Shown piece after piece: positions 45,020 to 52,991 of a stretch of DNA of 64,000 nt; the first letter of the stretch is position 1, and every line of letters begins with the position of its first letter. Where the stretch lies: NCBI GenBank assembly GCA_019310785.1, contig JAFDDR010000006.1, forward strand, positions 1-64,000. The letters are read 5' to 3'. The DNA comes from Deltaproteobacteria bacterium. GTDB lineage: Bacteria; Desulfobacterota; DSM-4660; Desulfatiglandales; Desulfatiglandaceae. The translations under genes and the position numbers were made by a program. The notes beneath the pieces are model-generated. The model had not been told where the DNA came from, searched no databases, and saw only the letters and a list, made by a program, of their open reading frames with translations.

Positions 45020-45838
45020 ATGCTTGAAAAGATAAGGCAGACCAAGGACTTTTTGGTCTCCAAAATGTCTGAAACGCCCGTTGTCGGGATGATTACCGGA
45101 ACGGGTTTGGGAGATCTTACCGAGAGGACAGCCGTTGATTTTCGCATCGCGTACGAAGAAATCCCCAATTTTCCTGAATCCACAATCGAAGGCCATAAGG
45201 GGACTTTAGTTACCGGCAGGCTCGGGAATAAATCAATAATTGCCCAGGAAGGCCGTTTTCATCTCTACGAGGGCTATACGCCTAATGAGATCACCTTTTC
45301 AGTGAGAGTTATGGCCATGATGGGCGTGAAGTATCTGTTTATATCCAGTGCGGTGGGCGGGCTCAACCCCGATTTTGAAACAGGCGATCTGATGGTCGTA
45401 ACCGATCAGATAAACCTGACCGGAACCAACCCGTTAATCGGTCCAAATCTGGACACACTCGGCCCCCGATTCCCGGACATGAATAAAGTTTACGACCCTG
45501 ATTTGATCGCATTGGCTAAGGGAAAGGCTTCAGAATTAGGTATTCCGGTGAGGCAGGGTGTTTACGCCGGGCTCGTTGGTCCAAGTCTCGAAACCCCTGC
45601 AGAAACACGTTTCCTGCGGATGATCGGCGCTGATACCGTGGGTATGTCCACGGTATCCGAGGCTATTGTGGGGGTGCACTGCGGCCTGAAGATCATGGCT
45701 ATCGTTGTCGTCTCAAACGTGAACCTGCCCGAGCATATGGAAAAAATTTCATTAGAGGAGGTTATTGCTGCGGCAAAGAATTCCGGCCCCGCGCTCTCGG
45801 CACTATGGGAGAAAATTATTGAGAGCCTTCCGGACTAA
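45020..45838 (+). CDS. purine nucleoside phosphorylase family (PNP/MTI phosphorylase)
   Basis: The protein has 272 residues, the size of trimeric PNPs (NP-I family). Motifs are GTGLGDL (phosphate loop, about 27-33), GRFHLYEGYTPNEI (the RxHxYEG phosphate site), SSAVGGLNPDFETGDLMVVTDQINLTG split in the middle, and GPSLETPAETRF with VGMSTVSE (purine and ribose site). It phosphorolyses inosine or guanosine, or the methylthio analogues. The MTA/SAH deaminase gene 1.8 kb downstream suggests it may split methylthioinosine, as the pair does in Pseudomonas aeruginosa. A ribosome site (GGAGA) precedes the ATG. Repeat copies C and D flank it. Confidence 0.88.
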   Translation: MLEKIRQTKDFLVSKMSETPVVGMITGTGLGDLTERTAVDFRIAYEEIPNFPESTIEGHKGTLVTGRLGNKSIIAQEGRFHLYEGYTPNEITFSVRVMAMMGVKYLFISSAVGGLNPDFETGDLMVVTDQINLTGTNPLIGPNLDTLGPRFPDMNKVYDPDLIALAKGKASELGIPVRQGVYAGLVGPSLETPAETRFLRMIGADTVGMSTVSEAIVGVHCGLKIMAIVVVSNVNLPEHMEKISLEEVIAAAKNSGPALSALWEKIIESLPD

Positions 45839-45841
45839 AAA

Positions 45842-45980
45842 TCCTGGCCAAGAGGGCCAAGCTTTGGTTGTCTCCAGAGGAAATTTGCCTTGTTGGAATT
45901 TCATCGACTTATTGAAATCCCAAATTGCAAGCACCAAGTTCCAAATAAATTCAAAATTCCAATATCCAATGACCAAAACC
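45842..45980 (+). repeat. dispersed repeat, copy D (left part only)
   Basis: The left half of the family (cctggccaagagggccaagc to caatatccaatgaccaaaac) is present right after the phosphorylase stop codon; the right half is missing. Together with copy C it forms direct repeats around the phosphorylase gene. Confidence 0.7.
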
Positions 45981-46091
45981 TATCATCTTTGCTTCTTTGC
46001 GTTAAACTTCTATTGTCCAAAAGTGTCAGCTAATAAATGAACGATGCCCAAAGCCCCGTTTGGTTTTTTGAATTTCAGTCATTGGGATTTG

Positions 46092-46130
46092 TCCTTCGAC
46101 TTCGCTCAGGATGGTGAGCCTGTCGAACCA
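46092..46130. repeat. short palindrome (TTCGAC...GTCGAA)
   Basis: ttcgacttcgctcagg...gagcctgtcgaa is a palindromic repeat type found between genes in many bacteria. No gene is seen between 45839 and 46193 apart from this and repeat copy D. Confidence 0.5.
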
Positions 46131-46193
46131 TTTGTGATTTGCTATTTGGGATTTCCACTAACCCAACTACTCCGCTAAGGGATACACAAATTG

Positions 46194-47165
46194 CTAACTC
46201 ATCTCCAATAGCACTTTTAGTGCATCAGGTTTAGCAGACCGTTCAAATGCCTCCAATGCCTGCTCAATGGGATATCTTGCAGTGACCAATCGATCAAGGG
46301 GCATATCCGGATAGGACTCCATCATGTTGATACCATACTTAAATTGTCCGCAACGCGAACCTATTATTGTCTGCTCATTGACCACGAGCGGCGACAAATT
46401 GAGGTTACCCTGAGAAGCTACCGTTGATTTGAGGACAATTGTCCCGCGTGGCCTGCAGAGAGACATGGCTTCGATAATACCCTCGCCTGAACCGGTAGCC
46501 TCAACCACGATATCTGCCCCTGCCTCTATCTCACCTGAACCATGGGCAATTTTGAGATGTCGCCATTTGGCCAGATTGAGTTTTTCCGGATGATGTCCAA
46601 TCAGGGTTACGCTGGCAATTAGTGTTGTGAGTGCCCATGCACAAAGAATCCCGAGTCTCCCGTCACCCAGGACAATGACCCGTTCCGAGCCCTTAAATGC
46701 TACCTGTTCCAATATTTCACACGCTGCCGACAACGGTTCGATAAAAATCGCCCTGTGGTCGGGCACGGTCTCCGGTATCTCATGAAGATTGGTAACGGGC
46801 AGCATGCAATAATCGGCCATGCAACCGTCAAGATCGAGGATCCCTAAGACCGTGCGGTTGAGACAGTGACGTTCCAGACCATTTGCACACCACTCACACT
46901 GTCCGCAGCCCACATTGATCTCTCCTGCCACTCGTTTATTTATCAGGTGCGCATCATCACACTGCTCTATCACCCCGATGAATTCATGGCCCAGAATGCC
47001 ATGAAATTCCTTGTATCCCTTCATCAACTCCAGGTCTGTCTTACAGATACCCTCGGTCAGGACCCGAATAAGTGCCCAGCCGGGCCTCAGTTTTGGAGCC
47101 GGGTAATCCGGCACAAATCGTAATTTATTATCAAAAACAACGGCACGCATGGTAGAAGGTGTCAT
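46194..47165 (-). CDS. zinc-dependent alcohol dehydrogenase (MDR family)
   Basis: The protein has 323 residues and is a medium-chain dehydrogenase. The catalytic zinc site is formed by the early Cys (EGICKTDLEL) and GHEFIGVIE; CGQCEWCANGLERHC gives the four structural zinc cysteines; the Rossmann turn is VLGDGRLGILCAW. The ATG at 47165 is chosen because GGAGGG stands ten bases upstream; the longer frame to 47219 runs into a palindromic repeat. Relatives are sorbitol/threonine-type dehydrogenases. It lies between the phosphorylase and the deaminase on the opposite strand, and a role in disposing of a methylthio-alcohol or pentitol is possible but unproven. Confidence 0.85.
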   Translation of the reverse strand: MTPSTMRAVVFDNKLRFVPDYPAPKLRPGWALIRVLTEGICKTDLELMKGYKEFHGILGHEFIGVIEQCDDAHLINKRVAGEINVGCGQCEWCANGLERHCLNRTVLGILDLDGCMADYCMLPVTNLHEIPETVPDHRAIFIEPLSAACEILEQVAFKGSERVIVLGDGRLGILCAWALTTLIASVTLIGHHPEKLNLAKWRHLKIAHGSGEIEAGADIVVEATGSGEGIIEAMSLCRPRGTIVLKSTVASQGNLNLSPLVVNEQTIIGSRCGQFKYGINMMESYPDMPLDRLVTARYPIEQALEAFERSAKPDALKVLLEMS

Positions 47166-47213
47166 ATGGGTTACGCCCTCCATATTTAGTGTCTGAACGA
47201 AAACCCCATTATT

Positions 47214-47292
47214 TGTCATTTCGACCGAAGGGAGAAATCTTAAATCTCAATATTAACAATACAATAAGATTTCTCGCTATGCTCGAAATGAC
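47214..47292. repeat. 79-bp palindromic repeat, copy 1
   Basis: tgtcatttcgaccgaaggga begins the element; agatttctcgctatgctcga and aatgaca close it. The ends are inverted. A second copy lies at 47506-47585. Confidence 0.7.
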
Positions 47293-47400
47293 AGTTTTCG
47301 CATTATTTATTCCAAACGGACTTCAAATGATAATATCTCAAAAAACTAAAAAAATCCCCGGGACAAACTCGCGAAACGATATTATGCATTAATCCATGTC

Positions 47401-47429
47401 TTGACGTATTCATATAAGACATTTACCAT
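47401..47429 (+). promoter_or_regulatory. possible promoter for the deaminase gene
   Basis: TTGACG (47401-47406), a 17-base spacer and TACCAT (47424-47429). If used, the mRNA leader of about 235 bases would contain palindromic repeat copy 2. Confidence 0.45.
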
Positions 47430-47505
47430 ACCACTGCAAAAGTTAAAAGGCGGGTCTTGAAGAACCAGATTTTATGGACTCGTGAAAAGTCAGAATGTCC
47501 GAAAC

Positions 47506-47585
47506 TGTCATTTCGACCAAAGGGAGAAATCTTATTTATTCAAATAGTTACACCTGCAAGATTTCTCGCTGCGCTCGAAATGACA
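47506..47585. repeat. 80-bp palindromic repeat, copy 2
   Basis: tgtcatttcgaccaaaggga begins the element; agatttctcgctgcgctcga and aatgaca close it. The open reading frame passes through it, which makes the downstream deaminase seem to begin about 70 codons early. Confidence 0.7.
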
Positions 47586-47669
47586 ACAAAACGAGATTTT
47601 TTACAAGTCCATCAAGTTTCGTCCCGTCATGAACAGGATCGGTTGGCTTCATATTTCTTAGGTGCTACT

Positions 47670-48983
47670 ATGCAACAGGCAGATATCATTATAAAAAACG
47701 GTCCAATTTTGACCATGGATAAAAAAAATACGGTCATTGAAGACGGCCTTGTCTGTATAAAGGGAGACACTATCTCCCGAATGGGGTCCGGCGACAACAT
47801 ACCCGTTGAGGCCAAGAAAATCATTGATGCACACGGCGGCCTGATCCTGCCCGGCCTCATAAACGGTCACACCCACGCCGCCATGAGCCTTTTCAGGGGG
47901 CTTGCCGATGATCTTCCCCTCATGGATTGGCTTAACAACTATATCTTTCCGGCCGAGAGCAGAATTGATGCTGATTTTGTTTTTACGGGAACGCTTTTGG
48001 CTTGCGCAGAGATGATAATGTCCGGAACGACAACATTTTGTGACATGTATTTGTTTGAAGAAGAGGTGGCAAGGGCGGCCCGAAAAGCCCAAATGAGGTG
48101 TCTCGTGGGAGAAGTCCTGTATGACTTCCCTTCACCCAACTACGGACCCGTGGAAAAAGGCCTGGAATACACTGAATCATTAATCAGAAATTGGCAGGAT
48201 GATCACCTGGTTTCGGTTGCAGTGGAACCACATTCTCTCTTTACGTGCAGCCCCGGTCTTCTGACCTCGGCAAATGAACTGGCATTAAGCTACAAGGTCC
48301 CGCTGATTATTCACGTGGCTGAGACATTGACCGAAATTGCCGAGGTAAAGAAAAAACATGGCAAGCCACCTGTTGAGTATCTCCATTCGTTAGGGCTCCT
48401 CGGCCCCCACCTGATCGCTGATCACTGTGTGCATATCAATGAACAGGACATCGATAAAATGGCTAAGTACGGAGCAAAAGTAATTCACAATCCGGAAAGC
48501 AACATGAAATTGGCGTCCGGTATAGCCCCTGTCACTGAATTATTGGCCCGGGGCGTGACCGTGGGCTTAGGAACGGATGGCTGTGCTTCCAACAACAACC
48601 TGGATGTTTTTACGGAGATGGACATGGCAGCCAAACTCCACAAGATCCAAACCATGGACCCAACAGTATTGGATTCCATAACAGTATTGAGGATGGCAAC
48701 CATCGAAGGGGCTAAGGCATTGGGGATGGAGGATATGACAGGCTCCCTGGAAGCAGGGAAAAAAGCGGATATCATTATTGTGGACGTTGATAAGCCGCAC
48801 CTGACCCCCATGTACAACCCCTATTCCCATATTGTTTATGCGGCAAGGGGAAACGACGTAAGTCATTCAATTATAGACGGTCAACTGGTTATGGAAGATC
48901 GGAAATTGCTGACTCTTGACGTAGAGGAAATCATGGAACGGGCTAAGGAAAAGGCCATAAAGGTGAGGGAATGGGTTTCTTAA
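47670..48983 (+). CDS. mtaD: 5-methylthioadenosine/S-adenosylhomocysteine deaminase
   Basis: The protein has 437 residues and belongs to the amidohydrolase superfamily, subgroup of MtaD/SAH deaminases and related 5'-deoxyadenosine deaminases. The metal site residues are GHTHAAMSLFRG, HVAET, DHCVHI and GLGTDGCASNN; the tail of the protein is the usual AKEKAIKVREWV. An in-frame extension to 47457 is encoded by a palindromic repeat and is rejected; the ATG at 47670 gives the family N-terminus MQQADIIIKNGPILTMD. The product converts MTA or SAH to the inosyl form, which the nearby phosphorylase could cleave. Confidence 0.88.
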   Translation: MQQADIIIKNGPILTMDKKNTVIEDGLVCIKGDTISRMGSGDNIPVEAKKIIDAHGGLILPGLINGHTHAAMSLFRGLADDLPLMDWLNNYIFPAESRIDADFVFTGTLLACAEMIMSGTTTFCDMYLFEEEVARAARKAQMRCLVGEVLYDFPSPNYGPVEKGLEYTESLIRNWQDDHLVSVAVEPHSLFTCSPGLLTSANELALSYKVPLIIHVAETLTEIAEVKKKHGKPPVEYLHSLGLLGPHLIADHCVHINEQDIDKMAKYGAKVIHNPESNMKLASGIAPVTELLARGVTVGLGTDGCASNNNLDVFTEMDMAAKLHKIQTMDPTVLDSITVLRMATIEGAKALGMEDMTGSLEAGKKADIIIVDVDKPHLTPMYNPYSHIVYAARGNDVSHSIIDGQLVMEDRKLLTLDVEEIMERAKEKAIKVREWVS

Positions 48984-49172
48984 TTGAATACTGACTATTG
49001 AAAATTGAATATTCCTAAAAAGATTAAGTTCCTGTCCCTGACACCTATAACCCTTTGATGTTACAATATGTAAATTATCCTTTTGCGTATTTTGCGCCTT
49101 TTTGTCTGCCCTGTGGAATGCGAAGTCTATTCCTCTAAGGCGGCTATATTAAGCTTGATGATAGGAAAAAAC

Positions 49173-49961
49173 ATGCCCACAAAGGAAAAGAGGTTTATAG
49201 CCCTCGGAAGCAGGCTTTTAGGCGTTCCCGAGGTCCTTACGCTTGGTGTAAGACCAAATTTCAAGGACTACAAACCCATGGAAAGGGAACTGATTTTGGG
49301 CGCCGAAATTATCCTTTTCCCCACGCTCAATTATGCCCAGTTTTTCACAACCACGGGCAAGAAGATATTTCCGAGCCTTGAGACCTATCTGTACGCGGAT
49401 GAAAAGATCAAACAGACCACGCTCTTTTACATGCTTGACGTACCTCACCCCAAAACCAGGATCTATTATCATCTCCATCACCAGGATATTGTCAAAGAAT
49501 TTGGTTTCCCTTTCATAGGCAAATTAGCGAGGCGTTCATCCCGGGGCAGAGGCGTTTTCAAGATTCATAACCCGCAGGAACTTGGAGAATATCTCAGTCT
49601 CACTAAGGTTGCGTATGTCCAGGAATATTTGCCCCATGAGAGGGATCTGCGCGTGGTTCTTATCAATTACAGGCATGTCCTGTCTTACTGGCGCATAAGG
49701 AGCCCTGAAAATTTCAGGACAAATCTTTCACAGGGAGGAAAAATCAGCTTTGATAATATCCCGAAGAAAGGTATTGATCTCGCCTTGGAATCCGCTGAGA
49801 AGTGCAAGTTTAATGATGTAGGAATGGATCTCATTAAGAGTAAGGGAAAATGGCATGTCATTGAGGCCAACATGAAGTACGGCCGTAAAGGACTAAAGAT
49901 AAAGGGACTCGACCTGAAAGAAATCATGAGGCAAAAGCTGCTTTCAGGAGAGATTTTTTAA
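49173..49961 (+). CDS. ATP-grasp (RimK-like) protein
   Basis: The protein has 262 residues and carries an ATP-grasp fold: GFPFIGKLARRSSRGRGVF (the flexible glycine-rich loop, about 120-140), YVQEYLPHERDLRVVLI (the EYL-xx-D-R-V motif) and, at the end, the metal-binding VIEANMKYGRKGL. The ATG at 49173 follows AGGAAAA at a proper distance; an ATG at 49158 and a TTG at 49083 are alternatives. RimK relatives add amino acids to proteins or make peptide bonds. The gene touches the penicillin-binding protein gene (stop 49961, ATG 49962), so a role in cell-envelope modification is possible. Confidence 0.78.
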   Translation: MPTKEKRFIALGSRLLGVPEVLTLGVRPNFKDYKPMERELILGAEIILFPTLNYAQFFTTTGKKIFPSLETYLYADEKIKQTTLFYMLDVPHPKTRIYYHLHHQDIVKEFGFPFIGKLARRSSRGRGVFKIHNPQELGEYLSLTKVAYVQEYLPHERDLRVVLINYRHVLSYWRIRSPENFRTNLSQGGKISFDNIPKKGIDLALESAEKCKFNDVGMDLIKSKGKWHVIEANMKYGRKGLKIKGLDLKEIMRQKLLSGEIF

Positions 49962-52900
49962 ATGTTTAAAAAAAAGAGACATATCTTCATATTACTGTTT
50001 TTTCTCCTGATTCTTGTCCCTTTCTGTTTCTTTGTCTTTTTTTATTACACTATTACACGTGACGCTGCGACCCGTATTGAGAGAGGTGCGGTTGACCGCA
50101 TCATTGCCTCGGAAAGTCCCGCCTTCTATGATGATGGGCACACACCCATTGGTGTTTTTTTTGAAAAAACCCACCGTAAATACATTCGCTACCAGGAGAT
50201 ACCAAAACATTTCATAAAGGCCCTGATTGCGGCCGAAGACAGGAACTTTTTTAATCACCCCGGTTTTGATCTAAAAGCTATCCTCAGGGCCCTTTTGGCC
50301 AATATCAAGGCAGGTAAAGTAGTACAGGGCGGAAGCACACTTACCCAGCAAACCGCCAAAAATATATTCAAACGGGAAAAAAGGTCCTACAGGGCAAAGC
50401 TCAAGGAATTGATTCAGTCATTCCTGTTTGAACGGAAATATTCAAAACAGGAAATCCTTGAGATGTACTCGAATCAGTTCTTTGTGACCGGGTACGGAAA
50501 AGGACTGGGAATTGCTGCCCAGTATTATTTTGACAAGGACCCAAAAAATCTTGACTTAGTGGAATCGGCCTTTGTTGCCGGTTCGGTAAAGGGACCCAAC
50601 CGGTATAACCCGTTCATAAAAAAAAGCGAGGCGGAAAAAAACAAGGCCAAAAGGTTGGCCAGGTTGCGTAAGGACTATGTGCTTTCCAACATGCTCAAGG
50701 CAAATTTTATCACCAAAGACCAATACCAAAAGGCTAAGGAAAGGGAGATCCCGTTTAAGGAAGGTAAAATCACCTACCGGTTAAATGTGATCTTAGACTA
50801 TATTCGCGAACAACTTGAATCTGATTATTTCAGAGCCATCCTTGAAGAGCAGGGCGTGGACAATCCTGCCATTTCAGGAATGAAAATTTACACCTCGATT
50901 AATAAGGATATTCAGGAAGCTGCGCTTAAGAGCCTTCGTACCCATCTACCGGTGATGGACGTCAAGTTGAACGGTTACGGCATCCAAAACACGGCAGACT
51001 CGCATAAGGACTTTCTCAAAAATGTCCTTAAAAAACCGCAAGACAATCTGCCCTTTTTGGCTCGAATCACCCAGATTGACGCGGCCAGGGAAAAGGGCCA
51101 TTTAATTGTTTCTTGGGACAAAGGCGGGGGCATTATCGACTATGAAGGTCTCAAGCCCATTGGTGACGCCTGGCTGAAATGGCGTGCGGGTAACTGGGCC
51201 GTGTTTGACAAAAAAAATGTTGCGGCCTTTTTGAAGATTTTTCATACTGGGGATCTTGTGCCCGTCCGATTGATGGTATCTTCGAACGGCATCGGCAAGA
51301 CGAAATTAATGCTTTCAAGGATCCCGGAATTGGAAGGCGGGGTAATCGTTCTTCAAGGAGGCATGATACGGGCCATGGCCGGGGGATTTTTTAACCGGTT
51401 TTTTAACCGCGCTGTTGATGCAAAGCGACAATTGGGCTCAATTTTCAAGCCGATCCTCTATACAGCGGCACTTCAGCTCAAGTGGAACAGTCTTGACCGC
51501 CTCCAGAATATGAAGGATCTTTTTCGATTTGAAAACACATTCTACGTGCCCAGGCCGGACCACAGTCCGAAAAGCGAGTGGGTGTCTATGGCATGGGCAG
51601 GGGCTAAATCGGAAAACCTTGCCACGGTCTGGCTGCTCTACCACCTCACTGACTATTTGAACATGAATGAGTTCCGACAGGTCACGGATCTCGTCGGGCT
51701 TGGACGCAAAGAGGAGGAATCCTACCTGTCTTACAAAAAGCGGATAAGGGATAAACATGGAGTGGTTGTCAACAGGGAGGCCCTCATGGAGGCCGCATTT
51801 GAACAATCCAAAAAAGAGATTGAATCGGACATCATCTTTGGAGGGCATGAGGGGATACTGGACAATCTAAAACGCCTGCACTTCAGCATAGACGGTAAAA
51901 GACCCGAACAGATCCTTCGATTCAGTTTTAAAAGGCTTCAAGGGCTTAACCTGAAAATGAAAGAGGCCCATGAGATGATGAAAAAGCCGGAACCAATATC
52001 CGTTAATGACGTGTTGATTGATGGTTTGGTCACCTCCGGGACGATTGACCTCCTTCAAGAGGAAATGAAAAAGAACTACAGGCGATTAGTGGTCTGCAAA
52101 CGGTACGATCCCGAGGTCCTTTTCCGGGTCAGAGACTTCAGGACCCTTGTGAACCTGTCTTATGTAGTATATCTTTCAAAACACATCGGAATTTCTACAA
52201 AATTGGATCCGGTACTTTCTTTCCCGCTGGGCCCGAATTCTATCAGCATCATGGAAGCGGCCCTGGCCTATCAGACCATTATGACCGGCCATGTCTACCC
52301 CCTTTCACCCGATGGTGGTCTTGAACAGGTCCCCATAATCACAAAAATTGTGGACAGGGAAGGAGAGGTCCTGTGGGAATATAATGCCAGGCCTGAAAAG
52401 GTTCTGTCTGACAGAATCTCCAGGCTGATAACAGAAATCCTGAGAAACGTCATGGAAATCGGGACCGGCCGAAAGGCAAAGGATGCGGTCCGGGTCTTTG
52501 ATATTCCCATTCCCACCTTTGGAAAAACCGGAACGGCCAACCGGTTCACAAATTCCAGCTTTGTAGGGTTTGTGCCGGGTCCCGCGGAGAAAAGCGGCCG
52601 GCTTGATATTGACAGGGGTTACGTGATAGCAAGTTATGTAGGATATGACGATAATCGACCAATGAAGGGAAAGCACATAGCCATATACGGGGCATCAGGC
52701 GCCCTCCCCCTCTGGATTGATACTGCAAATGCCCTTGTAAGCGCCGATTGTTATACGAAAAATTTACAGCCTGCAGACCTGGCATTTGAGCCTGTGCAAA
52801 TAAATCTGCCGCCCGGTGGCAAAGATATCCGGACCGTACCCGTATCTCCTATTACGGGACTTCCTGAAGGCTTTTCCGATGAAACCCCTGGTCCCTTACC

Positions 52901-52991
52901 TTTGGCCGGTGTCGTTTCAGAGGTGAAGGCCCGAGGGGATACATGGGAGCTTAAAAGGCGCTTTGAGCCCCTGAAAGGAAAAACAAAATGA
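49962..52991 (+). CDS. class A penicillin-binding protein (PBP1A-type)
   Basis: The protein has 1009 residues: a membrane anchor (about 8-32), a GT51 glycosyltransferase domain (about 70-240; EDRNFFNHPGFD, QGGSTLTQQTAKN, RKYSKQEILEMYSNQ) and a transpeptidase domain with the three active-site motifs S493-I-F-K496, S550-E-N552 and K855-T-G857. It polymerises and crosslinks peptidoglycan. It is longer than usual because of about 300 residues between the SxN and KTG motifs (roughly 560-850) that include charged, non-canonical sequence. It overlaps the lipoprotein gene by four bases (ATGA). Confidence 0.92.
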   Translation: MFKKKRHIFILLFFLLILVPFCFFVFFYYTITRDAATRIERGAVDRIIASESPAFYDDGHTPIGVFFEKTHRKYIRYQEIPKHFIKALIAAEDRNFFNHPGFDLKAILRALLANIKAGKVVQGGSTLTQQTAKNIFKREKRSYRAKLKELIQSFLFERKYSKQEILEMYSNQFFVTGYGKGLGIAAQYYFDKDPKNLDLVESAFVAGSVKGPNRYNPFIKKSEAEKNKAKRLARLRKDYVLSNMLKANFITKDQYQKAKEREIPFKEGKITYRLNVILDYIREQLESDYFRAILEEQGVDNPAISGMKIYTSINKDIQEAALKSLRTHLPVMDVKLNGYGIQNTADSHKDFLKNVLKKPQDNLPFLARITQIDAAREKGHLIVSWDKGGGIIDYEGLKPIGDAWLKWRAGNWAVFDKKNVAAFLKIFHTGDLVPVRLMVSSNGIGKTKLMLSRIPELEGGVIVLQGGMIRAMAGGFFNRFFNRAVDAKRQLGSIFKPILYTAALQLKWNSLDRLQNMKDLFRFENTFYVPRPDHSPKSEWVSMAWAGAKSENLATVWLLYHLTDYLNMNEFRQVTDLVGLGRKEEESYLSYKKRIRDKHGVVVNREALMEAAFEQSKKEIESDIIFGGHEGILDNLKRLHFSIDGKRPEQILRFSFKRLQGLNLKMKEAHEMMKKPEPISVNDVLIDGLVTSGTIDLLQEEMKKNYRRLVVCKRYDPEVLFRVRDFRTLVNLSYVVYLSKHIGISTKLDPVLSFPLGPNSISIMEAALAYQTIMTGHVYPLSPDGGLEQVPIITKIVDREGEVLWEYNARPEKVLSDRISRLITEILRNVMEIGTGRKAKDAVRVFDIPIPTFGKTGTANRFTNSSFVGFVPGPAEKSGRLDIDRGYVIASYVGYDDNRPMKGKHIAIYGASGALPLWIDTANALVSADCYTKNLQPADLAFEPVQINLPPGGKDIRTVPVSPITGLPEGFSDETPGPLPLAGVVSEVKARGDTWELKRRFEPLKGKTK

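Noticed and set aside
44704-46130. Repeats around the phosphorylase as a CRISPR array
   Set aside because: The repeats are long, imperfect and not regularly spaced; no spacer-like units or cas genes are present.
47166-47219. N-terminal extension of the zinc alcohol dehydrogenase
   Set aside because: It begins in palindromic repeat copy 1; the ATG at 47165 has a GGAGGG site.
47457-47669. N-terminal extension of the deaminase
   Set aside because: It translates a palindromic repeat and matches nothing in the family.
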